Source of the DNA: Elusimicrobiota bacterium
GTDB lineage: Bacteria > Elusimicrobiota > Elusimicrobia > Elusimicrobiales > UBA9959
DNA: 64,000 nucleotides
Direction: 5' to 3'
NCBI GenBank assembly: GCA_012517285.1
Contig: JAAYVG010000012.1
Coordinates: 1-64,000 of the forward strand
Shown here: in pieces, positions 16,450 through 25,758 of the stretch
Position numbering within the stretch: the stretch's first letter is position 1
Layout: each line of letters opens with the position of its first letter
The notes under the pieces: model-generated
Told to the model about the DNA's origin: nothing
The model's input: the letters and a program-made list of their open reading frames with translations, nothing else
Database searches by the model: none
Translations under genes and position numbers: made by a program

Positions 16450-17238
16450 ATGATGGTAAGGACAGCAGCCTTTTATTTCAAAGAAGCAATAGATATATTT
16501 ATTGTATATTATATAATATACAGGCTTATTCTTATTCTTAAAGGGACAAAGGCTCTTCATATACTTGGTGGTGTGTTCCTTTTAGCATTTATAACCTTTC
16601 TTTCAAAGCTTGCAGGGCTTGATGCAACATTCTGGCTACTCCAGCAGTTCTGGCTGGCAGGAATATTTTTGCTCATAGTTGTTTTTCAGCCCGAGATAAG
16701 AAACACTCTTGCAAATTTAGGGACAAATCCTCTCGGAAGAATAATTGTTCCTTCAGAGTTTAGATTCATATCAGAGGTAATGGATGCTGTAAGAGTTGCA
16801 ATGACTGAGAAGATGGGGATGCTAATTGTTCTTGAACAGGATATGGGGTTGAGAGAATATATAGAGAGTGGTGTGGTCTTAAATGCTGAGGTATCAAAGG
16901 AGCTTCTTCTCACAGTTTTTCATCACAACACACCATTGCACGATGGTGCTGTGATCATATCAGGGAGCAGACTCATCGCAGCAGCATGCCAGCTACCGCT
17001 TACTGAAAGACAGGATATGTCAAAGATACTCGGTATGAGACATCGTTCTGCTGTCGGTATAACAGAGATAACAGATTCTATTGCCATAGTTGTTTCTGAG
17101 GAAACAGGAAACCTTTCAGTGGCAAGGAATGGAAGTCTTATGATGAAGGCAAACTGTGATGATATTGAAAAGGAGTTGATAAGCCTCTATAAATCAAAGG
17201 CACAGAAAACTGTGTTCAGGAAAACAAACAGGGTATGA
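16450..17238 (+). CDS. cdaA: Diadenylate cyclase CdaA
   Basis: The 262-residue protein makes cyclic di-AMP from two ATP. It has three N-terminal membrane helices (about 12-75) and the DAC domain with HDGAVIISG (about 162-170) and GMRHRSAVG (about 195-203), the two nucleotide-binding motifs. ATG 16450 directly follows AAGGGGG; the ATG at 16453 has better spacing and may be the real start. It follows ftsH by 9 nt and overlaps a tiny YbbR-like ORF, matching the common cdaA-cdaR order. Confidence 0.94.
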   Translation: MMVRTAAFYFKEAIDIFIVYYIIYRLILILKGTKALHILGGVFLLAFITFLSKLAGLDATFWLLQQFWLAGIFLLIVVFQPEIRNTLANLGTNPLGRIIVPSEFRFISEVMDAVRVAMTEKMGMLIVLEQDMGLREYIESGVVLNAEVSKELLLTVFHHNTPLHDGAVIISGSRLIAAACQLPLTERQDMSKILGMRHRSAVGITEITDSIAIVVSEETGNLSVARNGSLMMKANCDDIEKELISLYKSKAQKTVFRKTNRV

Positions 17239-17321
17239 AAAAGATTTTTACTGACAACTGGCAGATAAAGCTTATTTCAATAGCAATAGCTCTTATAATA
17301 TGGTATCTTTCAAAAAAATGA
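17235..17321 (+). CDS. 28-residue YbbR/CdaR N-terminal anchor-like microprotein
   Basis: ATG 17235 overlaps the cdaA stop (ATGA). The product is MKKIFTDNWQIKLISIAIAL followed by IIWYLSKK and a stop. This matches the first helix of YbbR/CdaR proteins, which usually begin with a basic K.....NW.LKL.SL..A..LW motif. The several YbbR repeats that normally follow are absent, and the next coding frame is unrelated. Either a nonsense change left a decayed cdaR, or a short membrane peptide is kept to partner CdaA. The overlaps on both sides suggest it is translated. Confidence 0.6.
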   Translation: MKKIFTDNWQIKLISIAIALIIWYLSKK

Positions 17322-17322
17322 T

Positions 17323-17982
17323 ATGAAGTATTTTTTGATATTTCTCACAATTATAACAATGTGGCTCGTGGCCATAAATTCACCTTATTTTTTTATAAAT
17401 AAAAAATATTCTTGTGAAAATTTTATAATCCATTATTCTAATGAAAGGGACCTTAAAAATTTATGTTCTGCTCTTTCTTATGTGGCTGAAAAAACAGGTA
17501 TGATTGATAGGGATGATAAGCTTGATATATATCTCACCAACTCTAAGAGAGTCTATTATGTTCTTTCTTATTTTGGCAGAAAAAATTTTTATGTTAACTT
17601 TATAAACAACTACATACTTCTTTCTCCTGTTGATTTCAACAATCCCAATTTTTTGAATAACGGCGATTTGAATTTTAATGAGGAAATAGCAAAGGCTATT
17701 ATTTCATTAAAGCTGCTCAAAACTCATCAGAAGCTTGATTACCTTGGGATAAGCAGGTGGAAGATTGATGGCTATGCAAAATACAGACTCTCTGAAATTC
17801 AGGAGTTCAGTGAGCGTGATATATGCGAGAAAAGATCAGGTGATAAATATATTGGTTATGAGAATATGATTGTAACAAGATATATATTTGATGATAAGAG
17901 ATACAGCAAATCTGATTTTTTTGACAGCAATATATCCTATGATTTTTATCTTGATGAGGTTAAGAGTAAATACTGTAGATGA
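17323..17982 (+). CDS. Membrane-anchored protein of unknown function
   Basis: The 219-residue protein has one N-terminal hydrophobic segment (about 3-25) and then a soluble domain with C30 and two cysteines near residues 169 and 218. It starts 2 nt after the YbbR-like microprotein and is followed 10 nt later by the M29 peptidase gene, so it belongs to the ftsH-cdaA operon by position. I do not recognise a family; the mix of strands and a YLTNSKRVYYVLSYF segment recall peptidase-MA-like folds, but no HExxH zinc motif is present. Confidence 0.65.
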   Translation: MKYFLIFLTIITMWLVAINSPYFFINKKYSCENFIIHYSNERDLKNLCSALSYVAEKTGMIDRDDKLDIYLTNSKRVYYVLSYFGRKNFYVNFINNYILLSPVDFNNPNFLNNGDLNFNEEIAKAIISLKLLKTHQKLDYLGISRWKIDGYAKYRLSEIQEFSERDICEKRSGDKYIGYENMIVTRYIFDDKRYSKSDFFDSNISYDFYLDEVKSKYCR

Positions 17983-17992
17983 GGAGGATTGT

Positions 17993-19186
17993 ATGAATAA
18001 AAAACAGATAGAAAACTATGCAGATGTTTTGATATGGGGACTTAAAACCGCTCATAAAAAACTTAAGAAGTATGACTCTGTGCTTGTGAGATGTGACCTC
18101 AATGGCCTTGCGCTTGGAGAGGTGGTTTATAGGAAATTGATTCAGCAAAGATATAATGTCATATTCAGAATGATGTCCACGCCGACTATGGAAAGAGATT
18201 TCTATATGTTCAGTGATTTGAATCAAAGAAAATTTGTTCAATCAGGAGAAAAGGAATTTTATGAGAGTCTTAATGGCAATATTTATATAAATGCTCCAGA
18301 ATCACTCACTCATTTAAAAGACATAGATCCAAAAAAGCAGACTGAGGTTGCAGTGGCCAGAAAGTTTTTAAGAGAGATAACAAACAGAAGGGAGTCATCC
18401 GGTGTTTATGGATGGACACTCTGCACATATCCAACAGAGGAGTTAGCAAAACAGGCCAAGCTTTCTTTTAAGGATTATGAAAATCAGATAATAAAAGCCT
18501 GTTTTTTAAACGATGCATCACCTGTTAAGAGATGGAGTGAGGTTTTTAAAAGTATTGAAAAAATAAAGAGATGGCTTAATTCATTAAAAATAGATGAGAT
18601 TTATATAACCTCAAAGAATATGGATCTTACGGTGAAATTGGGTGAGAAGAGAAAATTCATGGGGGGTAGCGGTCATAATATCCCTTCATTTGAAATATTT
18701 ACATCACCTGATTGTCGCTATACAAAGGGTATATACTTTGCTAACCTTCCAACATATAGGGGTGGTAATTATATAGAAAATATAAGACTTGAATTTAAAG
18801 ATGGTAAGGCTGTTAAAATAATTGCAGGGAAGGGAATGGATTACCTTGTAAAAACTATGAACACTGATGATGGAGCAAAAAGAATCGGTGAGTTCTCACT
18901 TACAGATGTAAGGTTTTCAAGGATTGATAGATTTATGGCTGATATACTCTTTGATGAAAATTACGGTGGTAGGTATGGAAACTGTCATATAGCGATAGGT
19001 TCGTCATATGATGATACCTATGATGGAGAGCCATCAAAACTTACAGCAGATATAAGAAAAAATTTGGGGTTTAATGATTCTGCCATACACTGGGACCTGA
19101 TAAACTCAGAGGACAAGATTGTTAAGGCAAAACTTCTCAATGGAAAATTAGTAACAATTTATGAGAATGGGATGTTTAAATATTGA
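17993..19186 (+). CDS. M29-family (thermophilic-type) metallo-aminopeptidase
   Basis: ATG 17993 follows GAGGAGG and begins MNKKQIENYADVLI; a longer frame from 17888 lies inside the upstream gene and is rejected. The 397-residue product shows the M29 hallmarks: HNIPSFEIFTSP (first metal-binding Glu), RIGEFSLTD (second Glu), FDENYGGRYGNCHIAIGSSY and the late HWDL, which supply Tyr, His and Asp residues of the two-metal site. M29 enzymes are dimeric cytosolic aminopeptidases of broad specificity. Length fits the family (about 400). Confidence 0.92.
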   Translation: MNKKQIENYADVLIWGLKTAHKKLKKYDSVLVRCDLNGLALGEVVYRKLIQQRYNVIFRMMSTPTMERDFYMFSDLNQRKFVQSGEKEFYESLNGNIYINAPESLTHLKDIDPKKQTEVAVARKFLREITNRRESSGVYGWTLCTYPTEELAKQAKLSFKDYENQIIKACFLNDASPVKRWSEVFKSIEKIKRWLNSLKIDEIYITSKNMDLTVKLGEKRKFMGGSGHNIPSFEIFTSPDCRYTKGIYFANLPTYRGGNYIENIRLEFKDGKAVKIIAGKGMDYLVKTMNTDDGAKRIGEFSLTDVRFSRIDRFMADILFDENYGGRYGNCHIAIGSSYDDTYDGEPSKLTADIRKNLGFNDSAIHWDLINSEDKIVKAKLLNGKLVTIYENGMFKY

Positions 19187-19332
19187 TTGCTTCTCTCATA
19201 GATTAATGTTTCAAAAAATGTAAAATGTTATTAGATGAGTTTTTATAAGCTGTAATCCTTAAATATTATGAGTCAAAACAATTAAAATATTTAAGACAGA
19301 TAAAAACTTAATATTTGTTTTATGGAGGTTTT

Positions 19333-20442
19333 ATGAAAAAAATTATAAGAATATTTGCTTTTGGAGGCAATGAGGTGTCACCAGTTGGTCTGAAGGATAA
19401 GAATGGTAAGCAGGTAAACCCTGATATCCCTATGCAGTGGCAGAGAACTGCTGAAACTGTTAAGAATGTTGCAAATATATTTGAAAGACATCCTGAGGAT
19501 TATTATGTTTTAACACATGGCAATGGGCCTCAGGTTGGCAATGTTCTTTTGAGATCAGAGTATGCAAGGAATTTTTTATTTCCTCTACCACTTGATGTTT
19601 GTGTTTCTGATACTCAGGGCTCTATGGCTTATATGATAGCTCAGGTCAACAATGAGCTAAATATAAGAGGAATAGATAATATTGTTGCTGGCTTGGTCAC
19701 TCAGGTTGTTGTAAAACAGGATGATCCTGATTTTAAAAATCCATCCAAATACATCGGTCCATCATACACGAGAGAAGAGGCTGAGGAGAGAATGATAAAG
19801 GAAGGATGGATAATGAAGTGTTATAAAAAGGATAGCAGTGGTGCTGAGATATGGAGAAGGGTTGTTCCATCACCAAAGCCAATAGATATTGTTGAGATAG
19901 ATGCTATTGAAGCAATGATTGAAAAGAGAATAATACCGATAACCGTTGGTGGTGGTGGAATACCTGTAAAAGAGGTACAGCCTGAGATAATAGATGGCTT
20001 TGAAGTTTATAAGTGCAACTATGGAGTTGAATACAAAAGGGCATACAAAAGCGGTGAAAAGCCATTGAAGATGTATACAGGTGTTGAGGCTGTAATAGAC
20101 AAGGACCTTGCAAGTGCACTTTTAGGAAATATGCTTTACAACAGAGCAAAGTCAAGGGGAGAAGATGTAGAGGTTACTCTAACAATTTTTACTGGTGAGG
20201 ATGGAATAAAGATAAACTATCAAAAACCTGACCAGAAGGATATAAGAGTTATAAAAGTGGGAGAGTTAGAAAAACTATATAATGATATGCCTTCTGAGTT
20301 TCCAGCTGGAAGTATGGGACCAAAGGTTAAGGCTGTTATAGAATTTATGAAGAATGGTGGTTCGAAGGCTTATATATCAAAGACTGAGTTATTTGAGGAA
20401 ACACTGCTCGGTAAAGCCGGCACCACTGTTATACCTAATTAA
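19333..20442 (+). CDS. arcC: Carbamate kinase-family amino acid kinase
   Basis: ATG 19333 has TGGAGG upstream. The 369-residue product has the amino acid kinase fold with FAFGGNE (N-terminal nucleotide loop), LTHGNGPQVGN (about 58-68), PSPKPIDIVE, ITVGGGGIPV and C-terminal AGSMGPKVKA, all typical of carbamate kinase. The enzyme interconverts ATP plus carbamate and ADP plus carbamoyl phosphate. It is longer than the usual ~310 residues; extra length lies in the TGEDGIKINYQKPDQ region (about 285-310). No arcA or argF is nearby; thrC follows after 35 nt. The direction of reaction and pathway cannot be told. Confidence 0.85.
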   Translation: MKKIIRIFAFGGNEVSPVGLKDKNGKQVNPDIPMQWQRTAETVKNVANIFERHPEDYYVLTHGNGPQVGNVLLRSEYARNFLFPLPLDVCVSDTQGSMAYMIAQVNNELNIRGIDNIVAGLVTQVVVKQDDPDFKNPSKYIGPSYTREEAEERMIKEGWIMKCYKKDSSGAEIWRRVVPSPKPIDIVEIDAIEAMIEKRIIPITVGGGGIPVKEVQPEIIDGFEVYKCNYGVEYKRAYKSGEKPLKMYTGVEAVIDKDLASALLGNMLYNRAKSRGEDVEVTLTIFTGEDGIKINYQKPDQKDIRVIKVGELEKLYNDMPSEFPAGSMGPKVKAVIEFMKNGGSKAYISKTELFEETLLGKAGTTVIPN

Positions 20443-20477
20443 AAAATGGTATTGGTTTTTAAGTGGAGTAAATTTAT

Positions 20478-21734
20478 ATGAAAAAGATTAAAACATTGAA
20501 ATGTATAAGCTGTGGAAAGGAACATTCACTTGATGAGGTTAAATATGTTTGCAGTGCATGTGGTGGTAATCTTGAAGTTATATACGATTACAATCTCATA
20601 AAAAAAAGGTTCACTCAGGATGAGTTAAAAGAAAATTCTTACCTTGATATGTGGCGTTACGCTGATATACTTCCTGTTGATGATCTGAAGGATGTATCTC
20701 CGCTAAGGATAGGATATACTCCGCTTTATAGAAATAAGAGGTTAGCTGATGAGATAGGTGTGGGAGAAATATATATAAAGGATGATACAACCAATCCAAG
20801 CTCATCATTTAAGGACAGGGCAAGTGCCGTTGTTGTAAAAAGATTATTAGAAACATATGATGATGACAAAAGAATTATAGCAACTGCTTCAACAGGCAAT
20901 GCTGCATCATCGCTTTCATGTATATCTGCCTCACTCGGGATAAAAAATATTATATTTGTTCCTGAAACTGCTCCGATTCCAAAGATCACTCAGCTTCTTG
21001 TCTTTGGTGCTAATGTGATAATGGTAAAGGGTAGTTATGATGATGCCTTTGACCTCTGTGTCAAAGCTTGTGATGAGTTTGGCTGGTATAACAGAAATAC
21101 AGGATACAACCCATTTACGAGGGAGGGGAAAAAGACTGCAGCTTTTGAGATCTGTGAACAGTTAGAATGGGAAGTTCCTGATAAGGTTTTTGTTCCTGTT
21201 GGTGATGGAAATATCATAAGTGGTATCTGGAAGGGATTTTTAGAGTTTAAAAAAATAGGTTTTATAGACAAGCTACCAAAACTTGTTGCTGTTCAGTCAG
21301 AAAATTCCAATGCAGTTTACAATGCATTTATAAAAAACACAACGACTATTGAGCCTGTAAGCGGCGAGACAATATGTGATAGCATCTCTGTGAAAATTCC
21401 AAGAGATGGACTTGCAGCTTTAATAGCTTTAAAGGAATCAGGTGGCTTTGCTGTTAATGTCAGTGATAAAGAGGTTCTTGTAGCAGTGAAGGAGTTTGCA
21501 TCAAAAACGGGTGTTTTTGCTGAACCATCGGCAGCAGCAGTTTATGCAGGATTAAAAAAAGCTGTGAATGAAGATAAGGTTGATAGAGGAGATAGTGTCC
21601 TTCTTCTTATAACAGGAAGTGGGCTTAAGGATATAGATTCTGCAAGGAAAGCAATATCAAAGGCATATAGGATAGAGCCTGATATGAATGAGCTCAAAAA
21701 AATAATCTCTTCAATATTAAACAGGGGGCACTGA
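20478..21734 (+). CDS. thrC: Threonine synthase
   Basis: This 418-residue PLP enzyme converts O-phosphohomoserine to threonine. The N-terminus has a four-cysteine zinc-ribbon-like segment (CISCG and CSACGG). The PLP lysine is K112 in SSSFKDRAS, and the phosphate loop is TGNAASS (about 139-145). A Gly-rich VPVGDGNIISG segment (about 242-252) and the late TGSGLKD complete the fold. The final codons and stop (NRGH) fall inside the left end of a dispersed element, so the element may have replaced the original C-terminus. Confidence 0.9.
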   Translation: MKKIKTLKCISCGKEHSLDEVKYVCSACGGNLEVIYDYNLIKKRFTQDELKENSYLDMWRYADILPVDDLKDVSPLRIGYTPLYRNKRLADEIGVGEIYIKDDTTNPSSSFKDRASAVVVKRLLETYDDDKRIIATASTGNAASSLSCISASLGIKNIIFVPETAPIPKITQLLVFGANVIMVKGSYDDAFDLCVKACDEFGWYNRNTGYNPFTREGKKTAAFEICEQLEWEVPDKVFVPVGDGNIISGIWKGFLEFKKIGFIDKLPKLVAVQSENSNAVYNAFIKNTTTIEPVSGETICDSISVKIPRDGLAALIALKESGGFAVNVSDKEVLVAVKEFASKTGVFAEPSAAAVYAGLKKAVNEDKVDRGDSVLLLITGSGLKDIDSARKAISKAYRIEPDMNELKKIISSILNRGH

Positions 21735-21972
21735 AAAAGTCTAACGGTGGAGATTTTATAAATGAAAAACTGCATAAAAGATTTAAAAACTTATATCAAA
21801 ACTGCAAGTTTTTTTCTATCTAATATTAAAAAAGCGTGTAGTTTTTACCACCTTTTTGGTTACCCCGATTTATCGGGGCTTGTTACCCCATCAACCGACC
21901 GCGGTTACAGAACCAAACCACGTCGGTTTATTCGGCTAATTTATATCACAAATAGACTTCTTCAGTGCCCCC
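21724..21972 (+). mobile_element. MITE-like element R3 between thrC and recG
   Basis: The ends are inverted repeats of about 20-21 bp, GGGGGCACTGAAAAAGTCTA on the left and its complement with one mismatch at 21953-21972. The 249-bp element carries no transposase. It contains a palindrome CCCCGATTTATCGGGG at about 21863-21878. The interior (AACTGCAT/GTATAAAA..TTTAAAAA.TTATATC.AAACTGCAAG) is shared with the copy at 59240. A 72-codon frame inside is not supported as coding. Confidence 0.75.
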
Positions 21973-21979
21973 TAAAATA

Positions 21980-24055
21980 ATGCTTAAATCAGATATACAG
22001 TATGTAAAGGGAGTTGGTCCTAAAAGGGCTCTGATACTTGGAAAAATTGATATACATAGTATATATGATCTTCTGTTTTATTTCCCGAGGGGATATGAGG
22101 ATAGAAGGACTCAGACTGAAAAAAATGAATTTGAGTTTATTGAGACTGATATCCTTTCTGGCAGTGTCGTTGATTATTTTGAAATTTACACATCCAGCTC
22201 GCTTAGAATATTTAAGATTATAGTATCATCCTCTGGCAGAGAGTTTGAATGCCTTATATTTAGGAAGGCAAGTCGCAAATATGATGTCTTTGAACCTCTG
22301 AAGAAAAAGATAAAAAAGGGTGATGAAATATTTCTTGTTGGCAGTGTGGAAAATGATTTTTTTAAACCAAAGTTTAATGTTGAAGAAATATACTTTAAAA
22401 GCGACGATGAATTAAAGATAAACTTTAACAGAATAGTTCCGGTCTATCTGCTTACCTCAAATATTGATAACAAAACATTTAGAAAGATAGTTTTTTCTGC
22501 TTTAAATGATAATGTGGATTATATCAATGAGATATTTCCATATGATTTAACAATAAAAAGGAATTTACTGCCAAGAAAGATTGCTGTAGAACAAATACAT
22601 TTCCCAAAAGATGTCTCAATGCTTTTGAGAGCAAGACACAGGTTCATATATGAAGAGCTTTTGCTTATGGCATTAGCTTGGAATTTTAAAAAAAGGGAAA
22701 CCAAAAGGATCAAAAAAAATCATTCATATACAGTTAACAGAAATCTTTTAACCCCCTTTAAAAAAAATATGGGCTTTGAGTTCACAGGATCACAAAAAAA
22801 GGCTATCAATGAGATATTCAGGGATATGCAGAGTTCTCATCCTATGACAAGGCTTTTGGCGGGTGATGTTGGGAGTGGAAAAACCGTTGTTGCGATAAGT
22901 GCATGTCTTTTAGCTGTTGAAAATTCTCATCAGTGCTGTTTCATGGCTCCAACTGAAATACTTGCAGAGCAGCATTACATAACATTTAAAAAATTTCTTT
23001 CAAACCTTGATATCAGATATGAGCTTTTAACATCATCTACCCCTAAATCAAAGAAGAGGGATATAGAAAAGAGACTTGAAAACGGAGATATAGATATTCT
23101 AATAGGAACACACTCAGTCATAGGAGATAATATCAAATTTAAGGATCTAACTCTGATTGTTGTTGATGAGCAGCATAGATTTGGTGTCAGACAGCGAGCG
23201 ACGCTCAGACAGAAGGGTGAAAACATTGATATGCTTGTTATGACAGCCACTCCAATACCGAGAACACTTTTTCTTGCTCTTTATGGTGATTTAGAACTTT
23301 CAACGCTATCTGATATGCCTCGTGATAGAAAACCAGTAAAAACGTTTCATCTTCTTGAAGAGGATGCTTTTAAAAAAACTAAGGAATATCTTAAAAAGGG
23401 GGTTCAGGCTTATATAGTCTTTCCTCTTATAGATGAGTCTGATAAGGTTGAGGTTAAATCACTCCTTGTTGAGGTTGAAAGAATAAAGAAAGAGTTTTAT
23501 GATTACAGAGTAGGTATAATTTATGGGAGAATGAAATCATCTGACAAGCAGAAAGTGATGCAAGATTTTCTTGACAAAAAAATTGATATACTCTGTGCAA
23601 CTCAGGTTATAGAGGTTGGCATAGATGTGGCAAATGCCTGTGTTATGATAATAGAAAGCGCTGAGAGATTTGGTATAGCAAGTCTTCATCAGCTAAGAGG
23701 AAGGGTTGGAAGGGGGGCAAGAGAATCATTCTGTTTTCTTGTAAGCAATGTAAAGAGCGGTGATGCATATGAAAGGATAAAGGCTATATGTGAGACAACA
23801 AATGGCTTTGAACTTGCTCAAAAGGATGCATATCTCAGGGGTGTTGGAGAGGTTTTGGGTGTTAGACAGCATGGTGATATGGAGCTTAAAATAGCATCTG
23901 TAGCGAGGGATAAAGAGATATTTGAACAGGCTATGGTGGACGCAGAGGAAGTTACAAAGGATGATCCCTTACTCTCAAAGAAGGAGCATCAATCTCTTAG
24001 AAATGTGCTTAATGAAATCTATGGGAAGAGCTTGAAACTTATAGATCTAAACTGA
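21980..24055 (+). CDS. recG: ATP-dependent DNA helicase RecG
   Basis: The start is ATG 21980, 7 nt beyond the mobile element; an upstream GTG at 21965 would lie in the element. The 691-residue protein has the RecG layout: an N-terminal wedge/OB domain beginning with an HhH-like VKGVGPKRALIL, the Walker A GDVGSGKT (about 295), the DEQH box (about 395), TATPIPRT, and the C-terminal helicase half with HQLRGRVGRG and the TRG region GF.LAQKDAYLRGVGEVLG. It remodels stalled forks and branched DNA. The element seems to have displaced any native Shine-Dalgarno. Confidence 0.95.
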   Translation: MLKSDIQYVKGVGPKRALILGKIDIHSIYDLLFYFPRGYEDRRTQTEKNEFEFIETDILSGSVVDYFEIYTSSSLRIFKIIVSSSGREFECLIFRKASRKYDVFEPLKKKIKKGDEIFLVGSVENDFFKPKFNVEEIYFKSDDELKINFNRIVPVYLLTSNIDNKTFRKIVFSALNDNVDYINEIFPYDLTIKRNLLPRKIAVEQIHFPKDVSMLLRARHRFIYEELLLMALAWNFKKRETKRIKKNHSYTVNRNLLTPFKKNMGFEFTGSQKKAINEIFRDMQSSHPMTRLLAGDVGSGKTVVAISACLLAVENSHQCCFMAPTEILAEQHYITFKKFLSNLDIRYELLTSSTPKSKKRDIEKRLENGDIDILIGTHSVIGDNIKFKDLTLIVVDEQHRFGVRQRATLRQKGENIDMLVMTATPIPRTLFLALYGDLELSTLSDMPRDRKPVKTFHLLEEDAFKKTKEYLKKGVQAYIVFPLIDESDKVEVKSLLVEVERIKKEFYDYRVGIIYGRMKSSDKQKVMQDFLDKKIDILCATQVIEVGIDVANACVMIIESAERFGIASLHQLRGRVGRGARESFCFLVSNVKSGDAYERIKAICETTNGFELAQKDAYLRGVGEVLGVRQHGDMELKIASVARDKEIFEQAMVDAEEVTKDDPLLSKKEHQSLRNVLNEIYGKSLKLIDLN

Positions 24056-24120
24056 TATGATATAGCTAAATAATTTTTATGAGATATAATTATTTAATAT
24101 AATTTAAATTGGAGTAAATT

Positions 24121-24753
24121 ATGAAAATTGTAAAGGATGGTTTTCTGGTTTTGATGATAAGCATAGTTGGGCTTTTGCTTTCAATTTATGCATTGAGATT
24201 TTCTAAGCTGTATATTATACTTGCTTTTATCTTTTTTGTCTTTTTTCTTTTCTCACTTTATTTTTTCAGAGACCCGAAAAGAGATTATAGCTTTGCTGAT
24301 TATGAGATAGCATCACCGGCTGATGGAACAGTGCTTTCAATCAAAAAAGAGTCATCTGATGATGTGGTCGTGATGAGAATTTTTCTTTCAATATTTAATG
24401 TTCATCTACAGAGGTCCCCTATATCAGGTACTGTGAAAAATACAAAATTTACATATGGTAAGTTCCATGTCGCTTATAAGCCTGAGGCAAAGGACAACCA
24501 GAGAAATATTATAGAGATAGATGGAGGCAATGGTCGGTGGGCTAATGTTGAGCAGATCACTGGTGCAATAGCGAGACGAATTGCATGCTATGTTAAACCT
24601 TCGGATAATGTCAAAACTGGTCAGAAGATAGGAATGATATACTTTGGCTCTCAGGTTGCATTGTATCTTCCAAAGGACGTAGAGATAAAGGTCAAGATTG
24701 GTGATAAGGTTGAGGCTGGAAAAACTGTTGTGGCTCTATGGAAGAAGAAATAA
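24121..24753 (+). CDS. psd: Phosphatidylserine decarboxylase (short, self-cleaving type)
   Basis: The 210-residue proenzyme makes phosphatidylethanolamine. It has two N-terminal hydrophobic segments (about 10-55), FRDPKRD, the SPADGTV motif (about 62-68), FNVHLQRSPISG (about 90-101), and the cleavage site YFGSQV, in which Ser177 would become the pyruvoyl group. This is the compact subtype (about 210 residues). TTGGAG precedes ATG. It overlaps pssA by 16 nt, so the two PE-synthesis steps are coupled. Confidence 0.94.
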   Translation: MKIVKDGFLVLMISIVGLLLSIYALRFSKLYIILAFIFFVFFLFSLYFFRDPKRDYSFADYEIASPADGTVLSIKKESSDDVVVMRIFLSIFNVHLQRSPISGTVKNTKFTYGKFHVAYKPEAKDNQRNIIEIDGGNGRWANVEQITGAIARRIACYVKPSDNVKTGQKIGMIYFGSQVALYLPKDVEIKVKIGDKVEAGKTVVALWKKK

Positions 24754-25526
24754 AAAAAATTGATTCAATAAAAAACAAGACAAAAAACGCAATCCCATCC
24801 ATATTCACACTCTCAAATATGGCCTGTGGCCTTATGTCAATACTTAGTGTTTCCAACAATCAGTATATAACAGCATGTTACTTTATAATAGGTTCATATA
24901 TAATGGATATACTTGATGGAAGGGTTGCAAGATTTATAGGTGCCGAGACTGATATCGGAGTTGAGCTGGATTCTTTTTCTGATTGGATTTCTTTTGGAAT
25001 AGCTCCTGCATATATGATGTATGAGTTTGCACTTAAAGCATATGGTATTGTTGCTTATCCTGTTGTTTTGATATATGTGATATGTGGTGCTTTGAGACTT
25101 GCAAGGTTTAATCTTAAATCGCTTTCAGGTCAGAGCTCAAAAACATTTTTTCAGGGTTTGCCAATACCTGCTGCTGCTGGAATACTTATATTTTTTGTGC
25201 TTTCATATTCAATAATAGAGGGTGATACATCATCCAAAGCAATAAGCCTTCTTTCAGCTCAGATGCCGTTTCTCTATTCAATAATTCCTTTCATAATAAT
25301 AGGTATATCATTGCTTATGGTTTCCACAGTCCCTTATGTTGCTATGAAGTCTAATACGATGTTTAGAGTCAGATCTCCGCTTGGAATAATCATATCAGTG
25401 TCTCTTATATTCCTTATATTTTTCTATCCTCAGAATGCTCTTTTTGTTTTTTTTCTGTTATATGCTATATCTGGTATAGTATATTTTTTTTATAGGCTTT
25501 TTTCGTCAAAAAATTCAAGTTTTTAA
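24738..25526 (+). CDS. pssA: CDP-diacylglycerol--serine O-phosphatidyltransferase
   Basis: The 262-residue membrane enzyme joins CDP-diacylglycerol and serine to give phosphatidylserine. The CDP-alcohol phosphotransferase motif D-G-x2-A-R-x8-G-x3-D-x3-D is complete (DGRVARFIGAETDIGVELD then SFSD, about 58-80). Eight or so hydrophobic segments follow. It starts inside the last codons of psd in another frame. Confidence 0.94.
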   Translation: MEEEIKKIDSIKNKTKNAIPSIFTLSNMACGLMSILSVSNNQYITACYFIIGSYIMDILDGRVARFIGAETDIGVELDSFSDWISFGIAPAYMMYEFALKAYGIVAYPVVLIYVICGALRLARFNLKSLSGQSSKTFFQGLPIPAAAGILIFFVLSYSIIEGDTSSKAISLLSAQMPFLYSIIPFIIIGISLLMVSTVPYVAMKSNTMFRVRSPLGIIISVSLIFLIFFYPQNALFVFFLLYAISGIVYFFYRLFSSKNSSF

Positions 25527-25537
25527 AACAATTATGT

Positions 25538-25543
25538 TAAAAT
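25538..25543 (+). promoter_or_regulatory. Candidate -10 box for a leaderless pspC-like transcript
   Basis: TAAAAT lies 6 nt before the ATG at 25550, with no Shine-Dalgarno and no strong -35. The context GTTAAAATAT matches that upstream of the DedA gene. Confidence 0.4.
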
Positions 25544-25549
25544 ATTATA

Positions 25550-25750
25550 ATGGAAAATAAAAAATTTTATCTATCAAACAATAAAAAAATAGCTGGTGTG
25601 TGTGCTGGCATTTCAGAGTATTTTAATATTGATGTAGTTTTTGTAAGAGTTTTATTCATTGCTGGAGTTGTTTCAGGAGTTCTTTCCTCGCTTTTTATTT
25701 TAACTTATATAGCCTTTTGGATTGTAGCTCCAAGAAAAGAGAATGTTTGA
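25550..25750 (+). CDS. PspC-domain small membrane protein
   Basis: The 66-residue protein is a stand-alone PspC domain: FYLSNNKKIAGVCAGISEYFNID (about 6-28) followed by one long membrane segment (about 31-58) and a basic tail. PspC domains occur in phage-shock and envelope-stress proteins; a solo domain of this size is common. No pspA or pspB lies nearby. Confidence 0.88.
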   Translation: MENKKFYLSNNKKIAGVCAGISEYFNIDVVFVRVLFIAGVVSGVLSSLFILTYIAFWIVAPRKENV

Positions 25751-25758
25751 TTAAAAGA

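Noticed and set aside
21762-21980. A 72-codon plus-strand frame inside the thrC-recG element.
   Set aside because: It covers the element's repeat and palindrome; the matching region at 59240 does not keep the frame.
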